A stretch of DNA of 64,000 nt, from positions 124,001 through 188,000 of the forward strand of contig NZ_QWGG01000004.1 in NCBI RefSeq assembly GCF_003730195.1, written 5' to 3'. Of the stretch, positions 30,809-39,706 are shown one piece after another. The position numbers and the translations under genes are program-made. This stretch comes from Halosimplex salinum (lineage in GTDB: Archaea > Halobacteriota > Halobacteria > Halobacteriales > Haloarculaceae). Positions within the stretch are counted from its first letter, which is position 1. Each line of letters opens with the position of its first letter. The notes under the pieces were generated by a model. That model saw only the letters and a program-made list of their open reading frames with translations, was not told the DNA's origin and did no database searches.

Positions 30809-32544
30809 GCCGGAACGACGAGATCGCCGCCCGACTCGAGGAGTTCGCCGACTTGCTGGCGGCCCAGGGCGTTGAGTACAAACCGCGCGCGTACCGCCGG
30901 GCCGCGGAGAACGTCCGCGAGCACACCGACGACGTCGCCAGACTCGCCCGCGCCGGCGAGGACGCGCTCGACGACATCGAGGGCGTCGGCGACGCCATCG
31001 CCTCGAAGATCGTCGAGTACGTCGAGACCAGCGAGATCGAGGAACTCGAGGAGCTTCGCGCGGAGCTCCCGGTCGACATGTCGGAGCTCACCCGGGTCGA
31101 GGGCGTCGGCCCGAAGACGGTCGGGAGCCTCTACGAGGCGCTCGGTATCGAGACGCTCGACGACCTCGAAGCGGCCGCCGAGGCCGGCGAGATTCAGGAG
31201 GTGAGCGGCTTCGGCGCCAAGACCGAACAGAACATCCTGGAGAACATCGAGTTCGCCCGCGAGGCGACCGAGCGGGAGTTGCTCGGCGAGGCCCGCCCCC
31301 GCGGCGAGGGCGTCGTCGACTATCTCGACGGGCGCCCGGGCGTCGAGCGGATCGACCTCGCGGGGTCGCTCCGGCGGTGGAAGGAGACGATCGGCGACGT
31401 GGACGTGCTCGTCGGGAGCGAGGAGCCCGGGGCGGTCGTCGACGCCTTCACCGACTGGCCCGAGGCCGACGCGGTCATCGAGGCGGGCGACCAGAAAGCG
31501 AGCGTCCGCTCGGGCGAGGTGCGTGTCGACCTCCGGGTCGTCGACACCTCGGAGTTCGGGAGCGCGCTCCAGTACTTCACCGGGAGCAAGGACCACAACG
31601 TCACACTCCGGAACGTCGCCATCGAGCGGGACCTGAAGATGAACGAGTACGGCGTGTTCGATATCTCCGAGGTCGACGACCCAGACGCCGACCAGCGGGC
31701 GGGCGACCGCGTCGCCGGCGAGACGGAGGAGGGGATGTACGAAGCGCTGGATCTCCCGTGGATGGCCCCCGAGATCCGGGAGAACAGGGGCGAGATAGAG
31801 GCCGCGCGAGCGGGGGAACTGCCGGACCTGCTCGCGCAGTCCGACGTGCGCGGCGACCTGCACGTCCACAGCGACTGGTCCGACGGCGGTCACACGATCC
31901 GCGAGATGGTCGAGGGGGCCGCGGCGTTCGGCCACGACTACGTCGCGATCACCGACCACGCGACCGGACCCGGGATGGTCGGCGGCGTCGGCGTCTCCGA
32001 CGCGGACCTCCGCGAGCAGATCGAGGCCGTCCACGCGGTAGCCGACGACGCCGAGATCGAGGTGTTAACCGGCGTCGAGGGGAATATCGGGACCGACGGG
32101 TCGATATCGGTCGCGGACGACCTGCTGGCCGACCTGGACGTGGTCGTCGCCTCGCCCCACGCGGGGCTCGACGGCGACGGGACCGACCGGCTCGTCGCCG
32201 CGGTCGAACACCCGGGGGTCGACATCATCGGCCACCCGACCGGTCGGTACATCAACCAGCGGTCGGGGCTGGACGTGGACGTGGAGCGACTGGCGACGGC
32301 CGCGGCCGACCACGACACCGCACTGGAGGTCAACGCCAACCCGGCGCGACTCGACCTCGGCGGCGGGCCGGTCAAGACGGCCGTCGACGCGGGCGCGACG
32401 ATCGCGATCAACACGGACGCACACAGCCCGCAGCGGTACGGACTCCTGCGATACGGCGTGCACACGGCGCGGCGGGGCTGGGCCGAGGAGACCGACGTAC
32501 TCAATACGCGAGGCGTCGAAGATCTGCGCGAGTTTCTCGAATGA
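30805..32544 (+). CDS. polX: Family X DNA polymerase with PHP domain
   Basis: The 579-residue enzyme has an N-terminal 8-kDa-like domain with two helix-hairpin-helix motifs (IEGVGDAIASKIVEY, VEGVGPKTVGSLYEALG), a polymerase beta nucleotidyltransferase core (AGSLRRWKETIGDVDVLV and GEVRVDLRVV supplying the acidic triad) and a C-terminal PHP phosphoesterase domain starting GDLHVHSDWSDGGHT, with TDHATGPG and later histidines. PolX enzymes fill short gaps in base excision repair; the PHP domain gives 3'-5' exonuclease or phosphatase activity. Overlaps both neighbours by ATGA. Confidence 0.95.
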   Translation: MSRNDEIAARLEEFADLLAAQGVEYKPRAYRRAAENVREHTDDVARLARAGEDALDDIEGVGDAIASKIVEYVETSEIEELEELRAELPVDMSELTRVEGVGPKTVGSLYEALGIETLDDLEAAAEAGEIQEVSGFGAKTEQNILENIEFAREATERELLGEARPRGEGVVDYLDGRPGVERIDLAGSLRRWKETIGDVDVLVGSEEPGAVVDAFTDWPEADAVIEAGDQKASVRSGEVRVDLRVVDTSEFGSALQYFTGSKDHNVTLRNVAIERDLKMNEYGVFDISEVDDPDADQRAGDRVAGETEEGMYEALDLPWMAPEIRENRGEIEAARAGELPDLLAQSDVRGDLHVHSDWSDGGHTIREMVEGAAAFGHDYVAITDHATGPGMVGGVGVSDADLREQIEAVHAVADDAEIEVLTGVEGNIGTDGSISVADDLLADLDVVVASPHAGLDGDGTDRLVAAVEHPGVDIIGHPTGRYINQRSGLDVDVERLATAAADHDTALEVNANPARLDLGGGPVKTAVDAGATIAINTDAHSPQRYGLLRYGVHTARRGWAEETDVLNTRGVEDLREFLE

Positions 32545-33104
32545 CCGGCGACGAGCCCGACACGACCGGCGACGAGTCCGACAGCGACGAGCGCGCCCTC
32601 GACCGGAGCCCGGGCGCCGTGACCGCCGAGGAGGCGATCCCGCGGGAGCCAGCCGTCGAGACGGCGCTCCTCCTCGACACGATGCTGGGCAAACTCGCGA
32701 CGTACCTGCGGATGTGCGGGTACGACGCGGCCTACGCGGGCGAGCGCGGCATCGAGGACGACGAGGACGTACTGGCAGTGGCTCACACCGAGGGGCGCGT
32801 GCTCGTCACGCGCGACCGCGACCTGGCCGCTCGGGCCGAGCGCTCGCAACTGCTCTCGACTCGCGAGGTGACCGAGCAACTGCGCGAGCTCCGTCGGTCG
32901 GGGTTCGACGTGGAGCTCGCCCCGGAACCGAGCCGGTGTAGCGCCTGCAACGGCCCGCTCGAACGGGTCGACCGGACGGAGCCGACGCCCGAGTACGCGC
33001 CCGAGACCCACGAGGAGACCGTCTGGCGCTGTCGCAACTGCGGGCAGCACTTCTGGAAAGGGAGCCACTGGGACGACGTGGCCGGCACGCTCGACGACCT
33101 CTGA
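32541..33104 (+). CDS. Mut7-C RNase-domain (PIN-like) protein with zinc ribbon
   Basis: The 187-residue protein has an acidic N-terminal stretch of about 30 residues, then the Mut7-C domain: LLLDTMLGKLATYLRMCGYDAAY, with the first acidic residue, VLVTRDRDLAARAE as the D-x-D segment, and a C-terminal zinc ribbon CSACNGPLERV...CRNCGQHFWKGSHWDD. This PIN-fold family is predicted to be a metal-dependent RNase. It overlaps polX by ATGA. The pairing of a predicted nuclease with a repair polymerase suggests nucleic-acid processing in a shared pathway; this is inference. Confidence 0.88.
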   Translation: MTGDEPDTTGDESDSDERALDRSPGAVTAEEAIPREPAVETALLLDTMLGKLATYLRMCGYDAAYAGERGIEDDEDVLAVAHTEGRVLVTRDRDLAARAERSQLLSTREVTEQLRELRRSGFDVELAPEPSRCSACNGPLERVDRTEPTPEYAPETHEETVWRCRNCGQHFWKGSHWDDVAGTLDDL

Positions 33105-33190
33105 TCCGTCGGCAGTCTCGACTCGCGCGAGCGCCGGCCGCGACCGGCAAGCAACACGGCTTAATAGCCCATGTCCCTACCGGCGGACGA

Positions 33191-33682
33191 ATGACGTTAT
33201 CGGACGAGGCCCGCGAGCGACTCGCGGACGTGGTGGCGCTCCAGCCGACGAAGAACGCGGAGCTACAGGCCCAGTGGGAGATGGACAGCGGGAGCGACGT
33301 CCACCAGTACCTCGAATCCGAGCTGAAAGACTTCTACTACCGCAACGAGGACAGCCTCATCTGCGCGACGCCCGAGGCCAACGAACTCGTCGGCGACGAG
33401 ATCGAGGGCGAGGTGAACGAACAGGTCGTCACCGCCCCGCCGCTCCAGGCGGCGACCATCGACGTCCTCCCCGACCACGACGCGGAGCCCCAGAGCGTCG
33501 TCGCGACGCTCCACGACCTCCGCGAGGAGGGCTTCGACCCCGAGGTGGACGACGTGCGTTCGGCACTGCGCTCGCTCACCGAGAAGGGCGTCGTCGAGCG
33601 CGTCCAGAAGACCGTCCCGACCTACCGGCTCGCCGTCGAGCGCGACGCGCTGGAGGTCGAACGCACCGACGGCGACGACTGA
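33191..33682 (+). CDS. DUF5797-type winged-helix protein
   Basis: The 163-residue protein begins MTLSDEARERLADVVALQPTKNAELQAQW, a helix-turn-helix-like start, has a central FYYRNEDSLICATPEANEL segment and ends with a second winged helix (VVATLHDLREEGFDPEVDDVRSALRSLTEKGVVERVQKTVPTYRL). I recall the family as DUF5797 of haloarchaea; probably DNA-binding, target unknown. A TTAATAG box at 33161-33167 lies 27 bases upstream, so the transcript is leaderless. A 14-base sequence containing the stop (GACGACTGAGCGAC) is repeated just downstream. Confidence 0.82.
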   Translation: MTLSDEARERLADVVALQPTKNAELQAQWEMDSGSDVHQYLESELKDFYYRNEDSLICATPEANELVGDEIEGEVNEQVVTAPPLQAATIDVLPDHDAEPQSVVATLHDLREEGFDPEVDDVRSALRSLTEKGVVERVQKTVPTYRLAVERDALEVERTDGDD

Positions 33683-33945
33683 GCGACGCGGACGACTGAG
33701 CGACACGTTCCACTCCCCGCTCGGTCGCGGAGAGCGGTCACCAACTGCGCTGGATCGCCCAGCGCCGGCATCGCTTCGAACGACACCGGAGAAGACCTCT
33801 GTGGCCGGCCGTCCAGTCAATCGGCATCACCTCACCGAATCGATCATGGAACCCGACTAATTCTTTAGGGGTCCCCCTTAAGCGGGTCGAGACCCTTACA
33901 TATTACCCATGAGAAGTCTCCGTTTTTCTTCCGATTCCGGCGCGA
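33683..33945. other. Intergenic region before the large regulator
   Basis: No gene seen. It contains the direct repeat of the preceding stop region, a near-palindrome AGGGGTCCCCCT around 33867, and two TATA-like stretches, TTACATATTAC at about 33896-33906 and CGTTTTTCT at about 33921-33928. The AT-rich part near 33850-33930 is the promoter of the PAS/GAF regulator. Confidence 0.6.
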
Positions 33946-36834
33946 ATGTCCCGTTCGACACGCCGTTCTACAGATCTCTGCGGACGGTCCGCTCGCATCC
34001 GGCCGGTCGAGAGCCGCCGATCGGAGGGGCGGGGACCGATCGCAGACCCACCGCGGTTCAGCCCCGGCGCCCGTCGGTCCTCGTCGAACAGTGAGACAGA
34101 TGGCACCCGGAGAGACGCCCCGTGGTGTCGAAGGCGACGCCAGCGCCTCTCCGCGGACGGGGTCTCGGTCGGAACCGGCGGCACTGCCGACGCGAGGACA
34201 GCGGTCGTGACGGCTCGCGGCTCGAAGGTAGAGCAGTACAGGTCGCTGGTCGAGACGGTCCCCGACGGCGTCTACATCCTCGACGCCGAATCCCGTTTCA
34301 CGTCGGTCAACGAGGGGATGGTCGACCTCACGGGGTACACGCGGGACGAACTGCTCGGCGCCTCCGTCTCTCTCATCCTCTCGGACGAGACGATGGATCA
34401 GGTCGCAGAGCGGCGGACGTACCTGGCGGAACACCCCGAGGACGTACTGACGGCACAGTACGATCTGTACACGAAAGCAGGGGCCGAGGTTCCGGTCGAG
34501 GTCCGGTTCAGGGCGCTCGAGTTCGACGAGGAGTTCTCGGGCACTGCCGGGGTGATTCGGGACGTCTCGGACCGCCTCGACCGACAGCGAGAGATCGAAC
34601 GCCAGCGGAACGAACTCGACGAACTCAACCGCATCAACGCTGTCATCCGGGACATCGATCAGGCGCTCGTCACGGCAGGGACGAGAGACGAGATCGAACA
34701 GGCGGTGTGTGACCGCCTCGCCGCCGCGGATCAGTACGTGTTCGCCTGGATCGCGGAGTACGGTCGGGACTCCGACGCGGTCGTGCCGCGTGCGTGGGCG
34801 GGAGCGGGCGCAGACGACTTCGGCGACGTCCTCGACGCCAGTGACACCCCTTCGGTCGAGCAGGCCAACGGTGCGACGGCGCTCCGTACGGAGACAGTCC
34901 AGACTCTCAAGGCGGTCCAGAACGCCCGTGCGTTCGCCCCGTGGCACGAGAGTGCGGGTACGCAGGACCTCCGGTCGATGGCATCGATCCCGCTCGTCTA
35001 CGGCGACGTCGAGTACGGCGTCCTCGCGGTGTACTCCGGGCGGTCCAGCGCGTTCGACGACCGCGAAACGGAGGTGCTCGGCGAACTCGGCGAGACGATC
35101 AGTCACGCGATCGCGGCGCTCGAAAGCGAGAAGCGGGAACAGTCGCTCACCGCCCTGCACGAGTCGACGCGAGGGCTGCTTCACACGGAGATGCACGACG
35201 ACATCGGCCGGCTAGTCGTCGAGCGGGCCGTCTCCGACCTCGCCCTCTCGGGCGCGCTGCTGTACCGCTTCGACGATACGGAGAACGCGCTGGTCCCGGC
35301 CGTCTCGGCGGGCGATTTCACGAGCGAGACCGACGTGCATCCGACGTTCCGACCGGGCGACGACTCGCCCGTCTGGACGGGATTCGTCGACGGGGAGTCG
35401 TCTACCGCCGACGACATCGAAGCCTTCGGGTTGGACTCGGTTTCCGCACCGATGCGGAGTGTGATAGCGGTTCCGCTCGGCGAACACGGCGTGTTCGTCG
35501 GCGCGTCGGAAGTCGGCGCGTTCGATCGGAGCACCCGGAAACTCGTCGATCTGCTGGCCGCGACGGCCGAAGCCGCGTTCGACCGCGTCGAGGGAGAGAC
35601 CGAACTCCGCGAACGGGACGAGCGGCTTCGAGAGCAAAACGAGCAACTCGTTCGCCTCAACCGACTCAACGAACTCATCCGCGACGTCGACCAGGGCCTC
35701 GTCCAGGCCACGACGCGCCAGGAGATCGAGACGGTCGTCTGCGACCGATTGACCGGGGCCGAGCGATTCCGATTCGCCTGGATCGGCGAACAGGACTCGG
35801 CGGCGGACCGGGTCGTTCCGAGGGCGTGGAGCGGGGCCGAGGGAGGGTATCTCGACAGCGTGTCGCTGGAGACGGACGGCGAGACGGGCGAACCGTCGGT
35901 CGAGACGATACGGACCGGCGAGGTGACGAGTGTTCCCAACGTCGCGACGGACCTCCGGTCCGCGCCGTGGCGGGCAGAGGCGTTCTCCCGCGAGTTTCAG
36001 TCCGTCGTCAGCGTTCCGCTGTCGTACGGCGAGTTCAGTTTCGGCGGGCTCACCGTCTACACCGACGAGGTCGGACTGTTCGACGAGGTGGGACAGGCCG
36101 TGTTCGCCGAACTCGGGCAGACGGTGGCGAACGCCATCAACGCCGTCGAGACGAAGGAAGCGCTGCTCACCGACCGCGTGGTCGAACTCGACTTCCGGCT
36201 CCACGACGACACCCAGAGTTTCCTCCCCCGGCTGGCCACCCAGATCGACGCCGAGATCGAGTTCGAGGGCATCGTCCCGGTCTCCGAGGAGTCGTCGCGA
36301 ATCATCTTCACCGTTCGAGGGGCGTCACCGGAATCCGTCCGGTCGGCACTCGACGCGTCGGTCTCCGTCGAGTCGTATCGACTGGTCGCCGAAGACGACG
36401 AGGCCCTGTACGAGGCGACCGTCGCCGGACCGACCATCGCGACGACGCTCGCCGAACACGGCGGGTCCCCGCAGACGATATCGGTCAGGGACGGGACCGT
36501 CCACATCGTCATCGAACTCCCCCAGAGTGCGGACGTCCGCGAATTCGTCGAGACGTTCCACGACAGATACGCCGGCGCGGAGTTCGTCGCCCGGCGCGAC
36601 CGCGAACGTTCGATGCAGACGCGCCAGGAGTTCCGGGTCGCTCTCGAGGAGACGCTCACCGATCGACAGCTGGAGGTTCTCAAGACGGCCTTCTACAGCG
36701 GCTACTTCGAGTCGCCCCGGCGGACCAGCGGCCAGGAGCTCGCCGAGTCGCTCCGCGTCTCCGCGCCGACGGTCTCGGGCCATCTCCGCGCCGCAGAGCG
36801 CAAATTCCTCTCTCTCGTGTTCGACCATCGGTGA
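33946..36834 (+). CDS. PAS-GAF-GAF-GAF-HTH_10 regulator (bacterio-opsin activator type)
   Basis: From ATG 33946 the product is 962 residues. A PAS domain (about 92-210) begins KVEQYRSLVETVPDGVYILD. Three GAF-like domains follow; the first and third are clear internal duplicates (LNRINAVIRDIDQALV... and LNRLNELIRDVDQGLV...). Then comes the BAT-type sensor domain (about 735-890) and the C-terminal HTH_10 (LTDRQLEVLKTAFYSGYFESPRRTSGQELAESL). It probably senses a small molecule or light/oxygen cue and activates transcription. The start is uncertain: residues 1-87 are unusually Arg/Ser-rich, and GTG 34207 just before the PAS domain overlaps the TGA of a 36-codon ORF. Confidence 0.85.
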   Translation: MSRSTRRSTDLCGRSARIRPVESRRSEGRGPIADPPRFSPGARRSSSNSETDGTRRDAPWCRRRRQRLSADGVSVGTGGTADARTAVVTARGSKVEQYRSLVETVPDGVYILDAESRFTSVNEGMVDLTGYTRDELLGASVSLILSDETMDQVAERRTYLAEHPEDVLTAQYDLYTKAGAEVPVEVRFRALEFDEEFSGTAGVIRDVSDRLDRQREIERQRNELDELNRINAVIRDIDQALVTAGTRDEIEQAVCDRLAAADQYVFAWIAEYGRDSDAVVPRAWAGAGADDFGDVLDASDTPSVEQANGATALRTETVQTLKAVQNARAFAPWHESAGTQDLRSMASIPLVYGDVEYGVLAVYSGRSSAFDDRETEVLGELGETISHAIAALESEKREQSLTALHESTRGLLHTEMHDDIGRLVVERAVSDLALSGALLYRFDDTENALVPAVSAGDFTSETDVHPTFRPGDDSPVWTGFVDGESSTADDIEAFGLDSVSAPMRSVIAVPLGEHGVFVGASEVGAFDRSTRKLVDLLAATAEAAFDRVEGETELRERDERLREQNEQLVRLNRLNELIRDVDQGLVQATTRQEIETVVCDRLTGAERFRFAWIGEQDSAADRVVPRAWSGAEGGYLDSVSLETDGETGEPSVETIRTGEVTSVPNVATDLRSAPWRAEAFSREFQSVVSVPLSYGEFSFGGLTVYTDEVGLFDEVGQAVFAELGQTVANAINAVETKEALLTDRVVELDFRLHDDTQSFLPRLATQIDAEIEFEGIVPVSEESSRIIFTVRGASPESVRSALDASVSVESYRLVAEDDEALYEATVAGPTIATTLAEHGGSPQTISVRDGTVHIVIELPQSADVREFVETFHDRYAGAEFVARRDRERSMQTRQEFRVALEETLTDRQLEVLKTAFYSGYFESPRRTSGQELAESLRVSAPTVSGHLRAAERKFLSLVFDHR
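34100..34210 (+). CDS. Possible 36-residue upstream ORF
   Basis: ATG 34100 opens a frame MAPGETPRGVEGDASASPRT onward that ends with TGA overlapping a GTG at 34207 (GTGA). That GTG begins the PAS-containing frame right before the conserved domain. If the real regulator starts at 34207, this would be its coupled leader ORF; if it starts at 33946 this frame is noncoding. Third-position GC is lower than in surrounding genes. Confidence 0.25.
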   Translation: MAPGETPRGVEGDASASPRTGSRSEPAALPTRGQRS

Positions 36835-36955
36835 CCTGCCGACGGGGACGGCGCGTCACTCCGGCCGCACACCCTAGATAGTTACCCCCCGCTCTCCTCG
36901 TACCCTCACTACCGACCCGCTCCGGCTATCGGGCCGAGCGGCCTACGAGTAATCG

Positions 36956-37243
36956 ATGAGCTTGAAAGGTACTCGCATCGAACGGGCGATCTACGATGAG
37001 GTGCCGTCCCTCGCGGTCGTCTCCGCAGTGGCAGACGTGACTGGAAACGAGCCGACAGAACTGGACCCACTCTACTGGACGGTCGACCCGGACGCGCTGG
37101 ACGCTCTCTTCGAGACGGACCCTGCAGGCCCGCACCGGACGGGCGGCCAGGTGAACTTCACGTTCCACGGCTGTGACGTCGTCGTCCACGAGGACCGGAA
37201 GGTAGTCGTGGAACGGCCCGAATCGAGCGGCACGATCGAATGA
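36956..37243 (+). CDS. HalOD1 output-domain protein
   Basis: The 95-residue protein has a short basic N-terminus (MSLKGTRIERAIYDEVPS) then the HalOD1 core LAVVSAVADVTGNEPTELDPLYWTVDPDALDALF and VNFTFHGCDVVVHEDRKVVVE. It lies 121 bases after the PAS/GAF regulator and before two other tiny genes on the same strand, with gaps of 46 and 27 bases, so it may form a small signalling operon. Ligand and partner unknown. Confidence 0.88.
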   Translation: MSLKGTRIERAIYDEVPSLAVVSAVADVTGNEPTELDPLYWTVDPDALDALFETDPAGPHRTGGQVNFTFHGCDVVVHEDRKVVVERPESSGTIE

Positions 37244-37289
37244 GCAGGGGGCACGAGTCGAGAGACGCCCGAGAGCGGATCCAATCGCA

Positions 37290-37502
37290 ATGTACGACAG
37301 GAACGACACAGCAGGCCCCGAGTCGACTGCCACCGGTGGGCAGCCAAACGAACAGTGCTCCGTCTGTGAGCACGCTATCGAGACCACCGAGTGGTATCCG
37401 ATCCGCGGCCAGGTCGAGGACGTGAACTTCAGTCTGTATACGTTCTGCAGCGAAGAGTGCCTCGAGACGTGGGAGAACAGCGAATCGAACGACGCGGAGT
37501 GA
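37290..37502 (+). CDS. TRASH/MYM-like small zinc-finger protein
   Basis: The 70-residue protein has CSVCEHAIETTEWYPI followed by YTFCSEECLETW: a C-x2-C ... F-C-x3-C arrangement, like TRASH or MYM-type zinc fingers, which in archaea often sense or carry metals. The N-terminal 20 residues are polar. Haloarchaeal relatives are annotated only as domains of unknown function. Its position between a HalOD1 protein and a 48-residue protein suggests a shared role. Confidence 0.82.
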   Translation: MYDRNDTAGPESTATGGQPNEQCSVCEHAIETTEWYPIRGQVEDVNFSLYTFCSEECLETWENSESNDAE

Positions 37503-37529
37503 ACCGAACCCGACAACCGACACCAACAG

Positions 37530-37676
37530 ATGGAACACCGAGACGGACAGGCTGACGTGCGAGAAACGTACACCGAATACGACGACGACCGCGGAACGAA
37601 AATCGCGGTCATTCAGGACCCGGAGAACGAGCGAGCGTGGATCGAGTCGACGGTGACTCGTCCGATCGAACAGTAA
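37530..37676 (+). CDS. 48-residue small protein (DUF7331-like)
   Basis: The frame encodes MEHRDGQADVRETYTEYDDD, then RGTKIAVIQDPENERAWIES and TVTRPIEQ. The pattern of an acidic start followed by KIAVIQDPENERAWI is one I associate with a haloarchaeal small-protein family (DUF7331), function unknown. It starts 27 bases after the zinc-finger stop. A 5-bp hairpin GCGGG/CCCGC follows the TAA stop codon and may be the terminator of the three-gene unit. Confidence 0.78.
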   Translation: MEHRDGQADVRETYTEYDDDRGTKIAVIQDPENERAWIESTVTRPIEQ

Positions 37677-37800
37677 GCGGGCGGACCCGCGGTTCGGCCG
37701 TCCCGGCTCGCGAGGACGTGGTCGCTGCGACCGCCGCTCGAGACGCCCGACTGATGCTGGCCCACCGAGACGCCCAACTAGGCTGGCCGCTGGATTCGAT

Positions 37801-39327
37801 TCAATCGTCGTCTCGAACCGTCTCCTCCCACTGACGGCGGGTCGCGTATTCGAGATACCGCTGCACGCGGAGTACGTCCTCGTTTTCGGAATCGGGACCG
37901 AGCAGACCGAGGGAGACGAACGTGACGACGTTGACGAGGAGCCCGTAGAACCCGGGGACGAACCCCGGCAGGCTCGCTGGCAGTGTGATGACGTCGAAGG
38001 TGAGCACGCACGTGACGGTGACGCCGAGCACGAACCCAGACAGCGCGCCGGACCGGGACGCCCGGGGCCAGACCAGCCCGCCGACGAGGATGGGGAACAC
38101 CTGTGCGGCGTTGTAGAGCGAGACGGCGGCGAGGTCGAGGATGAACCTGACCTCCTGAACGGCGATGACGTACGAAATCGCGCCGAGCAGGGGGACCAGC
38201 AGTCGGGCCGTGCGAGTCACGGTCCGCTCGTCGACGTCGCTGCCGGCGAGGGGCTCGTACCAGTCACGCGTGATCAGCGTCGAGACGGCGTGGAGCTGTG
38301 AGTCGGCCGTACTCATCGCGGCGGCGACCGCGCCCGCCACGACGACGGACGCGAACCAGACCGGTGTGAACTCGAACAGGACCGCCGGGATCGCGGAGTC
38401 GGGCCGCGCCAGGTCCGGGAAGGCGACGACCGCACCGAGGGCCAGAAACGCGGTCGGGACGTAGAAGAGGATCAGATAGCCGGTGCCGAACGCCGCGGTC
38501 CACCTGAGGACTCGCGGCGAGCGGGCGGCGACGTACCGGAGAAACAGGTGTGGCAGCATCATGATACCGAGTGCGAACGTGAGCCACAGCGTCGTGTAGT
38601 ACGCCGGGGTGAACAGGCCCGCCGGCCCCGGGAGGGCCAGGTACGCGGCGAAGTTCTCCGAGAGCCGCGTCCAGAACGACGCGGGGCCCCGGAACGCGGT
38701 GAAGACGAAGACCCAGCCGGCGAGCCACATCGCGGCGAAGAGGAACACGCCCTGGATCGTGTCCGTCCACGCCACGGCACGCAGGCCACCGAGCCACACG
38801 TAGAGGACGCCGACGAGCAGGAGGAGCGCCGCACCGACCTCGAAGCTCACGAGGCCGCGGGTGGCGGTCTCGAAGACGAGTCCGCTCCCGATCAGCTGGA
38901 TGGCCACGTACGGGAACGTGACGACGACGAGCGTGAGGCTGACGAGTCGCGCCAGCAGGTCGGAGTCGTAGAGGTCGCCGACGAGGTCCGCGGGCGTGAT
39001 GTACCCGTACTTCTTCCCGAGCAGCCAGACGCGGGTTCCGAGCACCCAGAGGATGAGCCCCGACAGCGCGACCCAGAGGAACGCCGCTCCGAAGATGCCG
39101 ATCCCGTTGTCGTAGACGAACCCCCCGATACCCAGGAACGCGAACGCGGAGTGATAGGTCGCCGTATAGGTGAACAGGAGCACGACGAGGCCGAGGTCGC
39201 GACCGGCGGCCATCCAGTCGTCGACCTCGAGCGTCCCGATCTGCCACCCGCGGTACCCCACGGCGAGGACGACGAGGAGGTAGACGCCGATGGTGGTCAG
39301 CGCGACAGTCGCCTGCAGGGAGACCAT
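37801..39327 (-). CDS. Sodium:solute symporter (SSS family)
   Basis: The 508-residue protein has about 13 membrane helices. Marks of the SSS family are DDWMAAGRDLGLVVLLFTYTATYHSAFAFLG, WLLGKKYGYITPADLVGDLY, the GGLRAVAWTDTIQGVFLF segment and VAAAMSTADSQLHAVSTLITRDWY, which is the sodium-site helix. It imports an organic solute, perhaps a carboxylate or amino acid, with sodium. Its start overlaps the stop of the DUF3311 gene by one base (TGATG), the usual pairing in many prokaryotes, so the two are translated together. Confidence 0.93.
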   Translation of the reverse strand: MVSLQATVALTTIGVYLLVVLAVGYRGWQIGTLEVDDWMAAGRDLGLVVLLFTYTATYHSAFAFLGIGGFVYDNGIGIFGAAFLWVALSGLILWVLGTRVWLLGKKYGYITPADLVGDLYDSDLLARLVSLTLVVVTFPYVAIQLIGSGLVFETATRGLVSFEVGAALLLLVGVLYVWLGGLRAVAWTDTIQGVFLFAAMWLAGWVFVFTAFRGPASFWTRLSENFAAYLALPGPAGLFTPAYYTTLWLTFALGIMMLPHLFLRYVAARSPRVLRWTAAFGTGYLILFYVPTAFLALGAVVAFPDLARPDSAIPAVLFEFTPVWFASVVVAGAVAAAMSTADSQLHAVSTLITRDWYEPLAGSDVDERTVTRTARLLVPLLGAISYVIAVQEVRFILDLAAVSLYNAAQVFPILVGGLVWPRASRSGALSGFVLGVTVTCVLTFDVITLPASLPGFVPGFYGLLVNVVTFVSLGLLGPDSENEDVLRVQRYLEYATRRQWEETVRDDD

Positions 39328-39623
39328 CAGTTTACCCGCGAGTCACCCGGAGCATCGGCAGGCCCCTCCGGCGTCGGGTCGGTCTGTTCGAGTTCGGGCG
39401 GTACCTGGTCCGCTCCCAGACCGAACGCGTTCTCGTGAGCGGCCCAGGCCAGGACGAGGGACACGAACACGCCCCAGAACACGAACCAGACGTACAGTGG
39501 GGCGAACCCCGCGACGGCTGGACCACTGCCGATCGCTGTCACGACTGGTGGATTCATCGCGACGAAGAAGAGACCGAGCAACGCGGCGGCGACTTTCCCG
39601 GACGCCGAAGCAGGAACGAGCAC
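39327..39623 (-). CDS. DUF3311 small membrane protein, symporter partner
   Basis: Starting at GTG 39623 the product is 98 residues with two membrane helices (about 10-28 and 38-60, the latter FAPLYVWFVFWGVFVSLVLAWA) and a proline-rich polar tail. DUF3311 proteins usually stand directly before SSS symporters and are thought to be accessory subunits. The stop overlaps the symporter ATG. The GTG start is inferred: an AATAGATTAG box lies about 40 bases upstream and upstream codons read into the promoter. Confidence 0.75.
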   Translation of the reverse strand: MLVPASASGKVAAALLGLFFVAMNPPVVTAIGSGPAVAGFAPLYVWFVFWGVFVSLVLAWAAHENAFGLGADQVPPELEQTDPTPEGPADAPGDSRVN

Positions 39624-39706
39624 AGTTCCCCGTTCGGCGGAGCGGTACTTCGGTCGTTTGTCTAATCTATTCGATGCGAGAGATCCGGACCGGTCGGAGA
39701 GGGACG

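Noticed and set aside
33909-34094. 61-codon frame beginning MRSLRFSSDSG before the regulator
   Set aside because: Basic Arg/Pro-rich composition and no domain; it lies in the uncertain leader of the regulator and I could not support it as a gene.
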